A stretch of DNA of 64,000 nt. It comes from Rhizobium rhododendri. Lineage in GTDB: Bacteria > Pseudomonadota > Alphaproteobacteria > Rhizobiales > Rhizobiaceae. Position numbers and translations under genes: made by a program. The notes under the pieces are model-generated. The model saw only the letters and a list, made by a program, of their open reading frames with translations. It was not told the DNA's origin and did not search any database. Location: assembly GCF_007000325.2 (NCBI RefSeq), contig NZ_CP117267.1, forward strand, positions 1,922,001 through 1,986,000, in the 5' to 3' direction. This document shows, one piece after another, positions 24,797 to 36,146 of the stretch. Within the stretch, counting starts at the first letter, position 1, and each line of letters begins with the position of its first letter.

Positions 24797-25897
24797 TCAG
24801 ACCTCGACGGCGTGCGTCCAGCCATGCGGGTCGTTGGTGGCACCCTGCTGCATGCCGACCAGCGCAGTGCGCAATTCCGCCGTCAGCGGCCCGGTTTCGC
24901 CATCGCCGATGGTGAACTGGCCGTCCGAATGCTTGATCAGGCCGATACCGGCAAGCACAGCCGCAGTGCCACAGGCAAAGGCTTCGCGGAGCTTTCCGCT
25001 CGCCGCATCTGCCTGGAACTCCTCGAACGAGTAGCGCTTCTCCTCGACGCGCAGACCCTTGGCCTCAGCCAGCGCGATCACCGATTTGCGGGTGATGCCG
25101 GGCAGGATCGTGCCGCCGAGCGGCGGGGTCACCATGCTGCCGTCCTTCATGACGAAGAACACGTTCATGCCGCCGAGTTCCTCGATCCAGCGATGCTCGG
25201 CGGCATCGAGAAACACCACCTGGTCGCAGCCCTGCTTGGCTGCCTCGGATTGCGCAACGAGGCTGGCCGCATAGTTGCCGCCGCACTTGGCAGCGCCGGT
25301 GCCGCCATTGGCAGCGCGCGTATAATGCTTTTCGACCCAGACCGACACAGCCTTGCTGCCGCCCTTGAAATAGGATCCGACCGGCGAGGCGATAATGCAG
25401 AAGATATAGTCATGCGCCGGACGGACGCCGAGAAAGGCTTCATTGGCGAACATGAAGGGGCGAAGATAGAGGCTCGCGTCGCCCGACGGGATCCACGCCT
25501 TGTCGACCCGCACCAGCGTTTCGACCGCCTTGATGAACAGGTCCTCCGGCACCGGCGGCATTGCCATGCGGATGGCGCTGTCGGAGAAGCGTCGTGCATT
25601 TTCTTCCGGGCGAAACAGCAGGATACGGCCATCGGCAGTCTTGTAGGCCTTCATCCCCTCGAAGATTTCCTGCGCATAATGCAGCACGGCGCTGGCCGGA
25701 TCGATCGACAACGGCTGGCGGGCGGTCACCTTGGCGTCGTGCCAGCCCTTCTCTGTGGTCCAGCGGGCAAGCACCATATGGTCGGTGAACACCTTGCCGA
25801 AACCCGGTGTCGCCAGCGCCAGCGCACGGTCGGCGTCGGAGACCGGCGACGGGTGAAAATCGATCTTGATATCGGCAATCTTTGAAGTCGTGTCCAT
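24797..25897 (-). CDS. ilvE: Branched-chain amino acid aminotransferase (366 aa)
   Basis: PLP enzyme (fold type IV) that converts the 2-keto acids of Val, Leu and Ile to the amino acids with glutamate. Motifs: ALHYAQEIFEGMKAYKTADG, SLYLRPFMFANEAFLG, the PLP-lysine region GGTGAAKCGGNYAAS, and EELGGMNVFFVMKDG with GGTILPGITRKSVI. The ATG at 25897 has AAGG at 8-base spacing; an ATG three codons upstream (25906) lies too close to it. Divergent from the P5CR-like gene. Confidence 0.93.
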   Translation of the reverse strand: MDTTSKIADIKIDFHPSPVSDADRALALATPGFGKVFTDHMVLARWTTEKGWHDAKVTARQPLSIDPASAVLHYAQEIFEGMKAYKTADGRILLFRPEENARRFSDSAIRMAMPPVPEDLFIKAVETLVRVDKAWIPSGDASLYLRPFMFANEAFLGVRPAHDYIFCIIASPVGSYFKGGSKAVSVWVEKHYTRAANGGTGAAKCGGNYAASLVAQSEAAKQGCDQVVFLDAAEHRWIEELGGMNVFFVMKDGSMVTPPLGGTILPGITRKSVIALAEAKGLRVEEKRYSFEEFQADAASGKLREAFACGTAAVLAGIGLIKHSDGQFTIGDGETGPLTAELRTALVGMQQGATNDPHGWTHAVEV

Positions 25898-26109
25898 TCC
25901 ATCCACCTTGTAACGCAGCGATCGACCCTGCCGCCCGCCAATGATTCACGGGACAATAACGGGGAATTCCGCAAATGGGCAGTGCTGCCTTGGCCAAAAA
26001 CGTCGTGAAATCGCGTTATCCGCGTGGGCAGAGCACCAATCGCGCTCCTGCAACATTGCCCTCAGAGAAGAACCGGCGATAGATGACGAAAAGGGCAAGG
26101 GAGACGTGC

Positions 26110-26880
26110 ATGCGATTGGGATTTATCGGGACCGGCGCAATTACCGAAGCGATCGTCACCGGCGCGCTCGGTGCAGATCTCGCCATCGCATCTATCCTCG
26201 TGTCGCCGCGCAACGCCGACGTCGCAGCCAGGCTCTCTGCCGCCTCGCCCCTCGTCCACATCGCCAAAGACAACCAGGCCGTCGTCGATGGCGCCGACAT
26301 GGTGTTTCTCGCCATCCGGCCGCAGATCGCCGAGACTGTGGTGCGGGCATTGACATTCCGCGCCGACCAGCACGTCGTCAGCCTGATCGCTGCGACTGAC
26401 GGGACCGCCCTTTCCGACTGGATCGGAACAGACCTGCGGCTGACCCGGGCGATCCCTCTGCCCTTCGTCGCCGAGCGGCAGGGCGTGACAGCCATCTTTC
26501 CGCCGGACGAAGACGTCGCCGCCTTTTTCAACGCGCTGGGATCGACCGTCGAAGCAAGGACCGAGGAGGAATACCAGCTTCTCGGCTCAGCCAGCTCCCT
26601 GATGGGAACCTTCTTCGGCATTCTCGAGATCGGCAGCCGCTGGCTGGAAGCGCAGGGGATGCCTTACGACCAGGCGAAGAGCTACCTTGCGCCGCTGTTT
26701 GCCAGCCTCGCCGATACCGCCGCCCGGCCGCAAGCACCGGATTTCGACGTGCTGCGCGGTGAATTCTCGACCAAGGGCGGCCTCAACGAGCAGGTCTTTT
26801 CCGATTTTACAGCCGCGGGCGGTGCGAAGGCGCTGACCGAAGCGCTCGACGACGTCCTCGCCCGCATCAGGGGCAAGTAG
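26110..26880 (+). CDS. Pyrroline-5-carboxylate reductase-like protein (256 aa)
   Basis: The N-terminus has the NAD(P)-binding loop (RLGFIGTGAITEAIV), and the overall layout follows ProC: MVFLAIRPQIAETVV, then the substrate region GTALSDWIGTDLRLTRAIPL, and a helical dimerisation part near the C-terminus with GGLNEQVFSDF. It is shorter and more divergent than biosynthetic ProC, so it may be a paralogue with another imine substrate. The ATG follows AAGGGAG at 7 bases. Divergent from ilvE. Confidence 0.8.
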   Translation: MRLGFIGTGAITEAIVTGALGADLAIASILVSPRNADVAARLSAASPLVHIAKDNQAVVDGADMVFLAIRPQIAETVVRALTFRADQHVVSLIAATDGTALSDWIGTDLRLTRAIPLPFVAERQGVTAIFPPDEDVAAFFNALGSTVEARTEEEYQLLGSASSLMGTFFGILEIGSRWLEAQGMPYDQAKSYLAPLFASLADTAARPQAPDFDVLRGEFSTKGGLNEQVFSDFTAAGGAKALTEALDDVLARIRGK

Positions 26881-26902
26881 ACATCGGGAGAAGCCATCCC
26901 GT

Positions 26903-27442
26903 TCAGCGCTGGCTGGATATCGCGCGGTATTCGGACTTCAAAAGCCCCATCATCGCCATATCCCATCTTTCATCGCCGACACGGGCGCAGGAGCGACGCA
27001 CGCCTTCATGCACGAAACCGAGCTTTTCATAGGTGCGGATCGCGGCGCTGTTGAAAGTGTAGACGTTCAGTTCCAGCCGCTCCATGCCCTCGATGGCAAA
27101 GGCATGTGTAACGACTGCCGAAAGCATGGACAGGCCAAAACCACGACCGCGTTCTTCAGGCGCTATGGCGACGCGCGCCGGGCGGCCCACACCATTTCGG
27201 CGATCCAGCGCCAGTTGCACGTGGCCGACGATGCGGCCATCCAGCGCCCGCGCCGTCCAGATCAGCCGCTCGGGCGCTTCCCCTTGCGTCTCGGCCAGCA
27301 TCGCCTCGCACTGGGTGATATCGAGCGGAAACGCCAGCGTCGGACCCGCCCACTGGATCAATTCGACCTCGGTACCAAACCAGCCAATCAGTGCCTCGAA
27401 ATGCCGCGGCGAAAACGCCTCGAGGGTTACTGCCTCAGCCAT
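26903..27442 (-). CDS. GNAT-family N-acetyltransferase (179 aa)
   Basis: The acetyl-CoA-binding motif A is VAIAPEERGRGFGLSMLSAV, followed by motif B LNVYTFNSAAIRTYEKLGFV. The pattern is closest to RimJ/RimL-type GNATs that modify protein N-termini or small amines; substrate unknown. Its ATG overlaps the end of the upstream MFS gene by 8 bp, so the two are co-translated, which hints at a shared job such as detoxifying or exporting a compound. Confidence 0.88.
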   Translation of the reverse strand: MAEAVTLEAFSPRHFEALIGWFGTEVELIQWAGPTLAFPLDITQCEAMLAETQGEAPERLIWTARALDGRIVGHVQLALDRRNGVGRPARVAIAPEERGRGFGLSMLSAVVTHAFAIEGMERLELNVYTFNSAAIRTYEKLGFVHEGVRRSCARVGDERWDMAMMGLLKSEYRAISSQR

Positions 27443-28661
27443 TCAAAGTCTCCACCTTGGCGAGCGCCGGGAACAACCTCATCCACGCCAGCACCACCAC
27501 GATTGTTCCAATACCGCCGATGACGCCTGTCGCCACCGGCCCGAGGGCCCCGGCCAGCATACCCGATTCGAATTCACCGAGCTGGTTCGACGTACCTATG
27601 AACAGCGAATTCACCGCATTGACCCTGCCGCGCATCGAATCCGGCGTCAGCAGCTGGACAAGCGAACTGCGTACGACGACGCTGACGGTATCCGACGCAC
27701 CGACCACCAGCAGCGCCAACACGGAAAGCGCGATGTTGCTCGACAGCGAGAAGACGATGGTGGCAAGTCCGAAAATGGCGACGGCGAGCAGCATCGTCTT
27801 GCCGACCCCGCTTTGCATCGGCCGGCGCGCCAGCACGATCGACATGGCAAGCGCGCCAACGGCCGGTGCCGCCCGGAGGAGGCCAAGCCCCCAGGGACCG
27901 GCCTTGAGGATGTCATGGGCGAAGATCGGCAGCAGCGCCGTTGCTCCGCCGAGCAGCACCGCAAACAGGTCCAGCGAGATAGTGCCGAGCATGATCGGCC
28001 GGCTGCGGATGAAGGCGACGCCGGCAAACACCGAGCTTAGGGTGACCGGCGCACGCGCCACCGGCACCCGGCGCGCCATGCGGATGGAGATGACGTTGAA
28101 GCTGGCGACGGCAAACAGCACCGACGCCATGACGAAAGGTGCCACCGCATCGAGGCCGTAGAGCAGTCCGCCGACCGACGGGCCGATGATCAGCGCCGTC
28201 TGCATCATCGATGTCGAGGTGGCGATGGCTTTCTGCAACAGCGGCGCGGGCACGATATTCGGCAAAAGCGCTGCCATCGTCGGCCGCTCGAAGGCCTGCA
28301 CGGCCCCGAGCACAGCAACGGCGGCTAGGATCCCGGCGGGCCCGAGCCAGTCGCGCCACACGGCGATGGCAAGTACCACCGCCGTGACCGCCTCGACGAT
28401 CTGGCAGGCAAGGCCGATGCGACGTCGGTCGAAGCGGTCCGCGACATGGCCGACGACGAAGGTGAGGATGACCATCGGCAGGAACTGGCAGAAGCCGACG
28501 AGGCCAAGGGCATAGGCACTGTGGGTCTGGTCGTAGATCATCCAGCCGAGTGCGACGGTCACCGCCTGGAAGGAAAGTTGCGAACAGACCCTGGAGGCAA
28601 CAAAGGAGAGATAGGCGGGGTTGCGCAGCACGCTACCCCCGGCAGGTTGATCGCTGTCCAT
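27435..28661 (-). CDS. MFS exporter, EntS/MFS_3-like (408 aa)
   Basis: About 12 hydrophobic spans are visible. The loop GHVADRFDRRRIGLACQIVE matches the conserved D-R-x-x-R-R motif after helix 2, and FERPTMAALLPNIVPAPLLQ is typical of the MFS_3 group that contains enterobactin exporters. Inner-membrane proton-coupled efflux is expected; the substrate is not known. It lies between an upstream ArsR-type gene and the overlapping GNAT gene, probably one transcription unit. Confidence 0.88.
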   Translation of the reverse strand: MDSDQPAGGSVLRNPAYLSFVASRVCSQLSFQAVTVALGWMIYDQTHSAYALGLVGFCQFLPMVILTFVVGHVADRFDRRRIGLACQIVEAVTAVVLAIAVWRDWLGPAGILAAVAVLGAVQAFERPTMAALLPNIVPAPLLQKAIATSTSMMQTALIIGPSVGGLLYGLDAVAPFVMASVLFAVASFNVISIRMARRVPVARAPVTLSSVFAGVAFIRSRPIMLGTISLDLFAVLLGGATALLPIFAHDILKAGPWGLGLLRAAPAVGALAMSIVLARRPMQSGVGKTMLLAVAIFGLATIVFSLSSNIALSVLALLVVGASDTVSVVVRSSLVQLLTPDSMRGRVNAVNSLFIGTSNQLGEFESGMLAGALGPVATGVIGGIGTIVVVLAWMRLFPALAKVETLNG

Positions 28662-28830
28662 CGGATGTCCTCGGGAACACCGGCCGCCTGATACAGGTCG
28701 ACGCGGAGACTGCCATGGGAGACTTACTTCTCCTGCTCCGCTCGAAACACCGATTTGTCAATTCACGAAATCCGGCGTCTCTCCGAAAGACACGACGGCG
28801 ACGTCGTGGAGCGCAGCTGTCGACAGCCTC

Positions 28831-29178
28831 TCAAGGCGCGCCCGAACCGCCGCGTTCCGGCGGACGCTCGAGAGAAGAGCCGGGCAGGATGTCGTCGAGC
28901 GTTTCGAGCACTTTCTTCACCTGATCCGAGCGGCACGAAAAATAATCCGTATCAACCCGCCTGGTACAGACCACCAGTCCCGCACCACGAAGCGCACCGA
29001 GATGCTTGGAACATGCCCCGCTGCCGATACCCGTTATTAGCGCCAGCGCGTTGAGCGGCAATTCACGCTTCAGCAAGATCCTCAGGATCAGCAGCCGGTC
29101 GCGATCTGCAAGTGCCGCCAGCAATGCCGCGCCGTGCTCGAAAAAAGCACTGTCTCTCAAGGGTTCATCTGAAGGCAT
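28831..29178 (-). CDS. ArsR-family winged-helix regulator (115 aa)
   Basis: A small winged HTH: LLAALADRDRLLILRILLKR, then LPLNALALITGIGSGACSKH as recognition region, LGALRGAGLVVCTRRVDTDY as wing. It has single Cys residues (GACS, VVCT, YFSCR) that might sense thiols or metals, though no classical CxC metal site is present. The ATG at 29178 follows GGAG; a TTG one codon earlier is also open. It lies upstream of the MFS/GNAT pair on the same strand and may control it. Confidence 0.82.
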   Translation of the reverse strand: MPSDEPLRDSAFFEHGAALLAALADRDRLLILRILLKRELPLNALALITGIGSGACSKHLGALRGAGLVVCTRRVDTDYFSCRSDQVKKVLETLDDILPGSSLERPPERGGSGAP

Positions 29179-29476
29179 CAAGGCTCCGCGATCATAAACG
29201 ACGCCGTACTCGTACGACCGATGTGAATGCCGGCTAAGGAAACTGCATCGTGCCGACCGGGTTGATACGCAGGCAGCGGACGCAAAGTTTCAGGAAATTG
29301 CGCGCAATGTCGTCGGCGCATAGCAAATAACCGGACGCAACATCCGATTGAACTCACCGCCAGGCCGCCCACCATCGGGGCTTCGAGCGTGCAACCTCAA
29401 GATTAAATTGCCGGCGTTTTCGCTTCCTTAATCACATTTGCCAATATTGCCGAAAAAGCCCGCAGGAGTTGCGCTG

Positions 29477-31321
29477 ATGAACCGGTTGCTTCCTTCAACC
29501 ATTGTCTCACAGATTGTTTTTGTCACAATAGGGCTGATTTTTCTCGGAATTTCGGCTGTCGCTGGAGCAACGTACTACCAGTTGCGGGAGCGCGTCCTGA
29601 CGACGGCGGCTGACGATGTCAGGGATGCAAGCCGCGCGATGGCGGTCATCTACAGCGTGAAACTCGCCGGCACGACAGTCGATATACGCGACGGCGAACT
29701 TCGCGGCATCGTGCATGATGGCGCCCAACAGGTTTCAGATCATGATCTCGTCGACAAGGTGGCCACGTCGATCGGTGGCGTCGCTACCATCTTCCAGGTC
29801 CAGGACGGCGACTACCTGCGCATTTCGACCAATGTGAAGAAGGAAAACGGCGAGCGAGCCGTCGGTACCAAACTAGCCGCCGACCATCCAGCCCGACCGA
29901 TGCTTGCCGCCGGCAAGCCCTACTACGGCGAGGCCGTTCTGTTCGGAAAGCCGTATATAACCGGCTATTTCCCCATCCGCTCAACCGCCGGCGCGACGAC
30001 CGGGGTTCTGTTTACCGGCATCCCGATGCAGGTCTATTCGGACCAGATCGATGCGCTGAGAACGCTGATTTTGATTGTCGGCGCTGCCGCCATGATCGCC
30101 ATCGGACTGCTCGCCTATGTAACAACGGGGCGTTTGATTCGCCCGCTGACGGTCCTCAGAGGCTCAGTACAGGCGATTTCCTCCGGCACGCTGGACGCCG
30201 CCATACCTTACCTGTCCCGCCGCAATGAATTCGGCGACATCGCCCGGGCACTGGAAGGGTTTCGCGACAACGCCCGTGCAAAGCAATTGATGGAAGGCGA
30301 AAACGCCAGGCAGCGCGCATCCGTCGAGGAAGAGCGGGCTCGCAACGAAAGCGACAAGCGCAGTCTCGACAGCCAGATCGATTTTGCTGTCGAACGGCTC
30401 GCCGGCGGCCTCGCCCGGCTTGCACAGGGCGACCTGTCGCATGACATCGACACACCGTTCGCCGGGCGGCTGGAGCAGTTGCGCATCGACTTCAACGGCT
30501 CGCTGGTGCGCCTGAAGCAGACGATGGTGCAGATCCGCGAAAATACACTCTCGATCCAGGGCAGCGGCTCAGACATGCGTCAGTCCGCACTCGACCTTGC
30601 CAAGCGGACCGAAGATCAGGCAGCATCGCTGGAGGAGACAGCCGCCGCTGTCGAGGAAATCACCGTCACCGTGCGCTCTTCGGCTGACCGAGCCCGCGAT
30701 GTTCAGCAGGTTGTCGGCAAGACGCGCCAGACCGCCAGCAGTTCTGAATCTGTCGTCAACAATGCCATCGAGGCAATGGGCCGCATTGAAAGCGGCGCGC
30801 GGCAAATCGAGCAGATCATCGAGGTGATCGACAGCATCGCCTTCCAGACCAACCTTCTGGCCCTCAATGCCGGCATCGAGGCTGCACGGGCCGGAGATGC
30901 AGGCAAGGGATTTGCCGTCGTCGCCCACGAGGTACGCGAACTTGCACAGCGCTCGGCCGACGCGGCAAAGCAGATAAAGGGGCTGATCGACCAGTCGACC
31001 GCCGAGGTCAAGACCGGATCGGCGCTGGTGCGCGAGGCCGGCCAGGTGCTGACCAGCATCAGCACGCAGATTGTCGAGATCAGCAAGCACATCGATACCA
31101 TCGCCACCGCCGCCCAGGACCAGGCCTCGGCCCTGCAGGAGGTGAACAGCTCCGTCAATGCCATGGACCAGATGACCCAGAAGAACGCCGCCATGGTCGC
31201 CGACACGACAGCTGCCAGCAACGAACTGGCCGACGAGGCCGACGCCCTGCTGACCATCGTCCAGCAATTCCGTACGGACGACGTAACGCAGGCGACGCCA
31301 CGGATGGCCCGCGCGGCGTGA
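29477..31321 (+). CDS. Methyl-accepting chemotaxis protein with Cache sensor (614 aa)
   Basis: The start at 29477 follows AGGAG. Span 1 lies at residues 10-31. A periplasmic single-Cache domain (about 40-190) is marked by [53 protein letters not shown]. Span 2 is at about 195-216, HAMP at 218-270, and the signalling domain has the usual tip [20 protein letters not shown]. No CheR-docking pentapeptide (it ends MARAA). Small organic acids are common ligands of such Cache domains; ligand here unknown. Confidence 0.94.
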   Translation: MNRLLPSTIVSQIVFVTIGLIFLGISAVAGATYYQLRERVLTTAADDVRDASRAMAVIYSVKLAGTTVDIRDGELRGIVHDGAQQVSDHDLVDKVATSIGGVATIFQVQDGDYLRISTNVKKENGERAVGTKLAADHPARPMLAAGKPYYGEAVLFGKPYITGYFPIRSTAGATTGVLFTGIPMQVYSDQIDALRTLILIVGAAAMIAIGLLAYVTTGRLIRPLTVLRGSVQAISSGTLDAAIPYLSRRNEFGDIARALEGFRDNARAKQLMEGENARQRASVEEERARNESDKRSLDSQIDFAVERLAGGLARLAQGDLSHDIDTPFAGRLEQLRIDFNGSLVRLKQTMVQIRENTLSIQGSGSDMRQSALDLAKRTEDQAASLEETAAAVEEITVTVRSSADRARDVQQVVGKTRQTASSSESVVNNAIEAMGRIESGARQIEQIIEVIDSIAFQTNLLALNAGIEAARAGDAGKGFAVVAHEVRELAQRSADAAKQIKGLIDQSTAEVKTGSALVREAGQVLTSISTQIVEISKHIDTIATAAQDQASALQEVNSSVNAMDQMTQKNAAMVADTTAASNELADEADALLTIVQQFRTDDVTQATPRMARAA

Positions 31322-31357
31322 GACTTAGGCCTCTGGCAGCAGACCGTGCTGACAGGG

Positions 31358-31873
31358 TTAAGCACGGACTGACGTATCAAGCATGATGGCCATGCTGATT
31401 GTATCGATGAAGCGGCCGTCGATGCGGACGGCTCGCCTGAGAACCCCCTCGGTTGCGAAACCGACCTTCTCGTAGAGCGCGATGGCGGCGACATTGTCCG
31501 CATGGACGGAGAGCTCGACGCGGAGAAAATCCCGCTCTCGGGCTTGCTCCAGAGCCGCCTCGATCAATCTCCTGCCGATCCCCCGTCCGCGAAATTCCGG
31601 GATCAGCCCCATCGCCAGGCTACCGCGATGGGCGTGGGCAGGGAAAAAATGACGGGTGATGTTACACCATCCCACTGCGCGGTTGTCGGCGATCGCCACC
31701 ACGTGCGGGTTTTTCCGCCCGATCATATCGAGTACATGCGCACGCATTTCCGCCAGCGAGAAGGCTTCGAGCATCGTCAGATATTTTCGCTCCCGGGCAA
31801 CCGTGTCGAGGGCAGCGTGGAAGCTTTCGACATGCTCGTCTGAGGTCGCGACAATCTCGATTTCCTGTTCCAC
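31358..31873 (-). CDS. GNAT-family N-acetyltransferase (171 aa)
   Basis: Acetyl-CoA binding motif SLAMGLIPEFRGRGIGRRLI, followed by ELSVHADNVAAIALYEKVGF. The length and the closing VRIDGRFIDTISMAIM resemble ribosomal-protein or small-molecule GNATs of the RimI/phosphinothricin type; substrate not identifiable. It converges on the chemoreceptor gene with 36 bp between the stops and lies 22 bp downstream of the DUF930 gene on the same strand. Confidence 0.88.
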   Translation of the reverse strand: MEQEIEIVATSDEHVESFHAALDTVARERKYLTMLEAFSLAEMRAHVLDMIGRKNPHVVAIADNRAVGWCNITRHFFPAHAHRGSLAMGLIPEFRGRGIGRRLIEAALEQARERDFLRVELSVHADNVAAIALYEKVGFATEGVLRRAVRIDGRFIDTISMAIMLDTSVRA

Positions 31874-31895
31874 GCTCCTGCCTCTTTACCAAAAA

Positions 31896-33224
<1,329 letters not shown>

Positions 33225-33653
33225 GCTTCAGTGCCGGTCAAGCGACGCGTCGCCGCCTGGAAAATATGCCAGAATACCAATCATACGAATTCCTTAACGC
33301 CTGCCGACTTGCGAAGATACCGGATTCTCGATCACCATCCCGTCAGCAGACAGAGAGAGCAGAGATGGGGATTGCGGGACGGCGCGTCCAGCCATGACCG
33401 ACAGAGCTCGCGAAATTGCCGCAAGATTGCCGGTCTTCGAGGCTGCGGCACTCCTGTGTGACCGACATGAGCTCGGGATACGCGCCGCCGGCGCTGCATC
33501 TGACGATTGCCATGGACGCGTCCCCAACCCTGCTCACCTTCGACCATCTTCTCCTGAAAGCCGCGTCGAGCCTTGGCCACCCCAGCCCGCCCCATAAAAA
33601 AACCCGGCCAGTGAAAACTGACCGGGTTTCTGTTGGTAACCTCTCGCAAAACC
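33225..33653. other. Spacer between rpoD and the DUF930 gene
   Basis: Several overlapping frames are open on both strands (33394-33597 plus, 33332-33649 minus), but none has a ribosome-binding site or protein-like composition. The only clear element is the rpoD terminator (33594-33629). Confidence 0.45.
33594..33629 (-). terminator. rpoD terminator
   Basis: On the minus strand AAACCCGGTCAG pairs with CTGGCCGGGTTT (one G-T), followed by a run of seven T. It starts 25 bp past the rpoD stop. Confidence 0.9.
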
Positions 33654-35708
33654 TCAGCTGTCGAGGAACGAGCGCAGCTTGCGGCTGCGGCTTGGGTGCT
33701 TGAGCTTGCGCAGCGCCTTGGCTTCGATCTGGCGGATACGTTCGCGTGTGACCGAGAACTGCTGGCCGACTTCTTCCAGCGTGTGGTCCGTGTTCATGCC
33801 GATACCGAAGCGCATGCGAAGCACGCGTTCTTCACGCGGGGTGAGCGAGGCCAGCACCCGGGTCGTCGTTTCGCGAAGGTTCGCCTGGATGGCGGCGTCA
33901 ATCGGCAGCAGCGCGTTCTTGTCCTCGATGAAGTCGCCGAGATGGCTGTCTTCCTCGTCGCCGACAGGCGTTTCGAGCGAGATTGGCTCCTTTGCGATCT
34001 TCAGGACCTTGCGGACCTTTTCGAGCGGCATGGCGAGCTTTTCGGCCAGTTCTTCCGGCGTGGGCTCGCGGCCGATCTCGTGCAGCATCTGGCGCGATGT
34101 CCGGACGATCTTGTTGATCGTCTCGATCATGTGCACCGGAATGCGGATCGTCCGCGCCTGGTCGGCGATCGAGCGGGTGATCGCCTGGCGGATCCACCAG
34201 GTCGCATAAGTCGAGAACTTGTAGCCGCGGCGATACTCGAATTTGTCGACCGCCTTCATCAGGCCGATATTGCCTTCTTGGATAAGGTCGAGGAACTGCA
34301 GGCCACGGTTGGTGTACTTCTTGGCGATGGAAATGACGAGACGCAGATTTGCCTCGACCATTTCCTTCTTGGCGATGCGCGCCTCGCGCTCACCCTTCTG
34401 CACCATGTGGACGATGCGGCGGAATTCCGAGATGGAAATGCCGGTTTCGGTCGCAAGGCTCTGGATATCGCCCCGGATGTCGAGGATCGTCTTGGCTTCG
34501 CTCTCGGCAAACTGCTTCCAGCCGCGGCCGGTCAGGTTGGAGATGAAGGTCATCCAGTTCGGATCGAGCTCGGCACCGGAATAGTGCTCGAGAAAACTGT
34601 CGCGCTTGACGCCGTAGGATTCCGACAGGCGCAGCAGCTTGCCCTCGTTCTGCACGAGACGCTTGTTGATGTCATAAAGCTGCTCGACCAGCGCATCGAT
34701 GCGGTTCTGGTTGAGCGACAGCGACTTGACCGACTTGATGAGCTCGTCTTTCAGCTCCTTGTAGCGGCGCTCCTGGGCCGACGACAGGGCGCCGGCGGCA
34801 GCAAGACGCTGCTCGACCTGCTGGTCCTGCAGCTTGCGCAGCTTCTTGTAGGTCTCGGCAATGGTGTCGAGGGTCAGCATGACCTGCGGGCGCAGCTCGA
34901 ATTCCATCGCGGCAAGCGAAAGGCTGGACTCGTCGTCCTCCTCTTCCTCTTCCTCGCGCTGGCCTTCGCCGCCGACATTGGTGATGTCGTCGTCGCCGAA
35001 GCGTGCCTTGCGGGTCTTTTCCTTTTCCTCGGCGAGCTTACGGTCGGCCTCGATCTTCTCAGGCGACTGGAATTGCGGAGCGGCCTTTGCTTCCGGGCCG
35101 GAATAGGTGGTTTCGAGATCGATGATCTCGCGCAGCAGCGTCGTGCCCTCGTTGAGCTCGTCGCGCCAGATGATCAGCGCCTGGAAGGTCAGCGGGCTCT
35201 CGCAGAGACCGCCGATCATCGTCTCGCGACCGGCCTCGATGCGCTTGGCAATGGCGATTTCGCCCTCGCGCGACAGAAGCTCGACAGAGCCCATTTCGCG
35301 CAGGTACATGCGCACCGGATCGTCGGTGCGGTCGGTCGGCTCTTTCTTCTTGGCGGTGGCCAAGGCGGTGCCAGCCGAAGGCGCAAGCTCGCCGCCTTCG
35401 CTCTCTTCCTCGTTATTGTTGTCATCGTCGTCGGAAGAGGCCGGCGTGCCGGGCTCCTCGACGTCCTCGTCTTCCACGACGTTGATGCCCATGTCCGAGA
35501 GCATGGCCATCGTATCTTCGATCTGCTCGGAGGTGACTTCCTCGGACGGGAGGACGGCATTGAGCTCGTCCATCGTCACGTAGCCGCGCTTCTTGGCGGC
35601 CTTGATCATCTTCTTGACCGCGTCATCGGAAAGATCGAGAAGCGGGCCGTCGGAGGCGCCGTCGCGTTCGACTTCAGCTTCTTCGTTTTCTTTGACTTTG
35701 GTTGCCAT
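33654..35708 (-). CDS. rpoD: RNA polymerase primary sigma factor RpoD (684 aa)
   Basis: Region 1.1 is at the N-terminus ([20 protein letters not shown]), then an acidic low-complexity stretch ([11 protein letters not shown]), the non-conserved insert, and region 2 with [20 protein letters not shown], the -10-recognition helix [20 protein letters not shown]. Region 4 ([37 protein letters not shown]) recognises -35. Length is normal for alphaproteobacterial sigma-70. In related genomes dnaG is usually the upstream neighbour. Here more than 8 kb of other genes intervene. Confidence 0.98.
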   Translation of the reverse strand: MATKVKENEEAEVERDGASDGPLLDLSDDAVKKMIKAAKKRGYVTMDELNAVLPSEEVTSEQIEDTMAMLSDMGINVVEDEDVEEPGTPASSDDDDNNNEEESEGGELAPSAGTALATAKKKEPTDRTDDPVRMYLREMGSVELLSREGEIAIAKRIEAGRETMIGGLCESPLTFQALIIWRDELNEGTTLLREIIDLETTYSGPEAKAAPQFQSPEKIEADRKLAEEKEKTRKARFGDDDITNVGGEGQREEEEEEDDESSLSLAAMEFELRPQVMLTLDTIAETYKKLRKLQDQQVEQRLAAAGALSSAQERRYKELKDELIKSVKSLSLNQNRIDALVEQLYDINKRLVQNEGKLLRLSESYGVKRDSFLEHYSGAELDPNWMTFISNLTGRGWKQFAESEAKTILDIRGDIQSLATETGISISEFRRIVHMVQKGEREARIAKKEMVEANLRLVISIAKKYTNRGLQFLDLIQEGNIGLMKAVDKFEYRRGYKFSTYATWWIRQAITRSIADQARTIRIPVHMIETINKIVRTSRQMLHEIGREPTPEELAEKLAMPLEKVRKVLKIAKEPISLETPVGDEEDSHLGDFIEDKNALLPIDAAIQANLRETTTRVLASLTPREERVLRMRFGIGMNTDHTLEEVGQQFSVTRERIRQIEAKALRKLKHPSRSRKLRSFLDS

Positions 35709-36146
35709 CTATATAGTCGCTTTCCCTGACGCTGCCCTGCCTGCGGTTGGGCTTGAGAGCCCCGGGCAAAAAACTCGCCCGCCGCAATTGTTCACGAACA
35801 CCTACGGAATGATCTTTAATTCCGAATTAACCACGCGCGCCCAAAAGCTCAAGGCCAGACGGTTCACCTGGCGAACTGCTGGACATTTCTGCCCCATGAC
35901 GCGCGAGACCTTCTCTGCCTGAAATGGTGATTCCCACTATTTCCCTTCCCGTCAAGCTATTCCGCGAAGAATGATGCGGAAAACCCGGAAAAAGCCCGAC
36001 ATACATGGGCCGACTTGGCACGGAGGCCGGTATGGGTGGGATATGGGGAGGATTGGGGGGAAAGACAAGGGTGGGGGTGGGAGGGGTGAGGCCCTACCAT
36101 TCAGATAACTTGAAGCGCGCGCATATCGGATCGAACGGCACCGTTC
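35709..36146. other. Intergenic region upstream of rpoD with a G-rich tract
   Basis: 438 bp without a credible gene. It should hold the rpoD promoter region (35.71-35.95 kb). Between about 36030 and 36095 the plus strand carries eight or so G-runs of three or more (GGGTGGG, GGGG, GGGGGG, GGGTGGGGGTGGGAGGGG), a pattern able to form a G-quadruplex. The border with the AT-richer defence-type gene lies right after it. Confidence 0.55.

Noticed and set aside
30569..31267. Long minus-strand frame inside the chemoreceptor gene
   Set aside because: It is the antisense shadow of the conserved MA domain; similar shadows occur under all three receptors.
33332..33649. Overlapping frames in the rpoD-DUF930 spacer
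   Set aside because: Neither strand has a ribosome-binding site or protein-like composition; the minus-strand frame also runs across the terminator.
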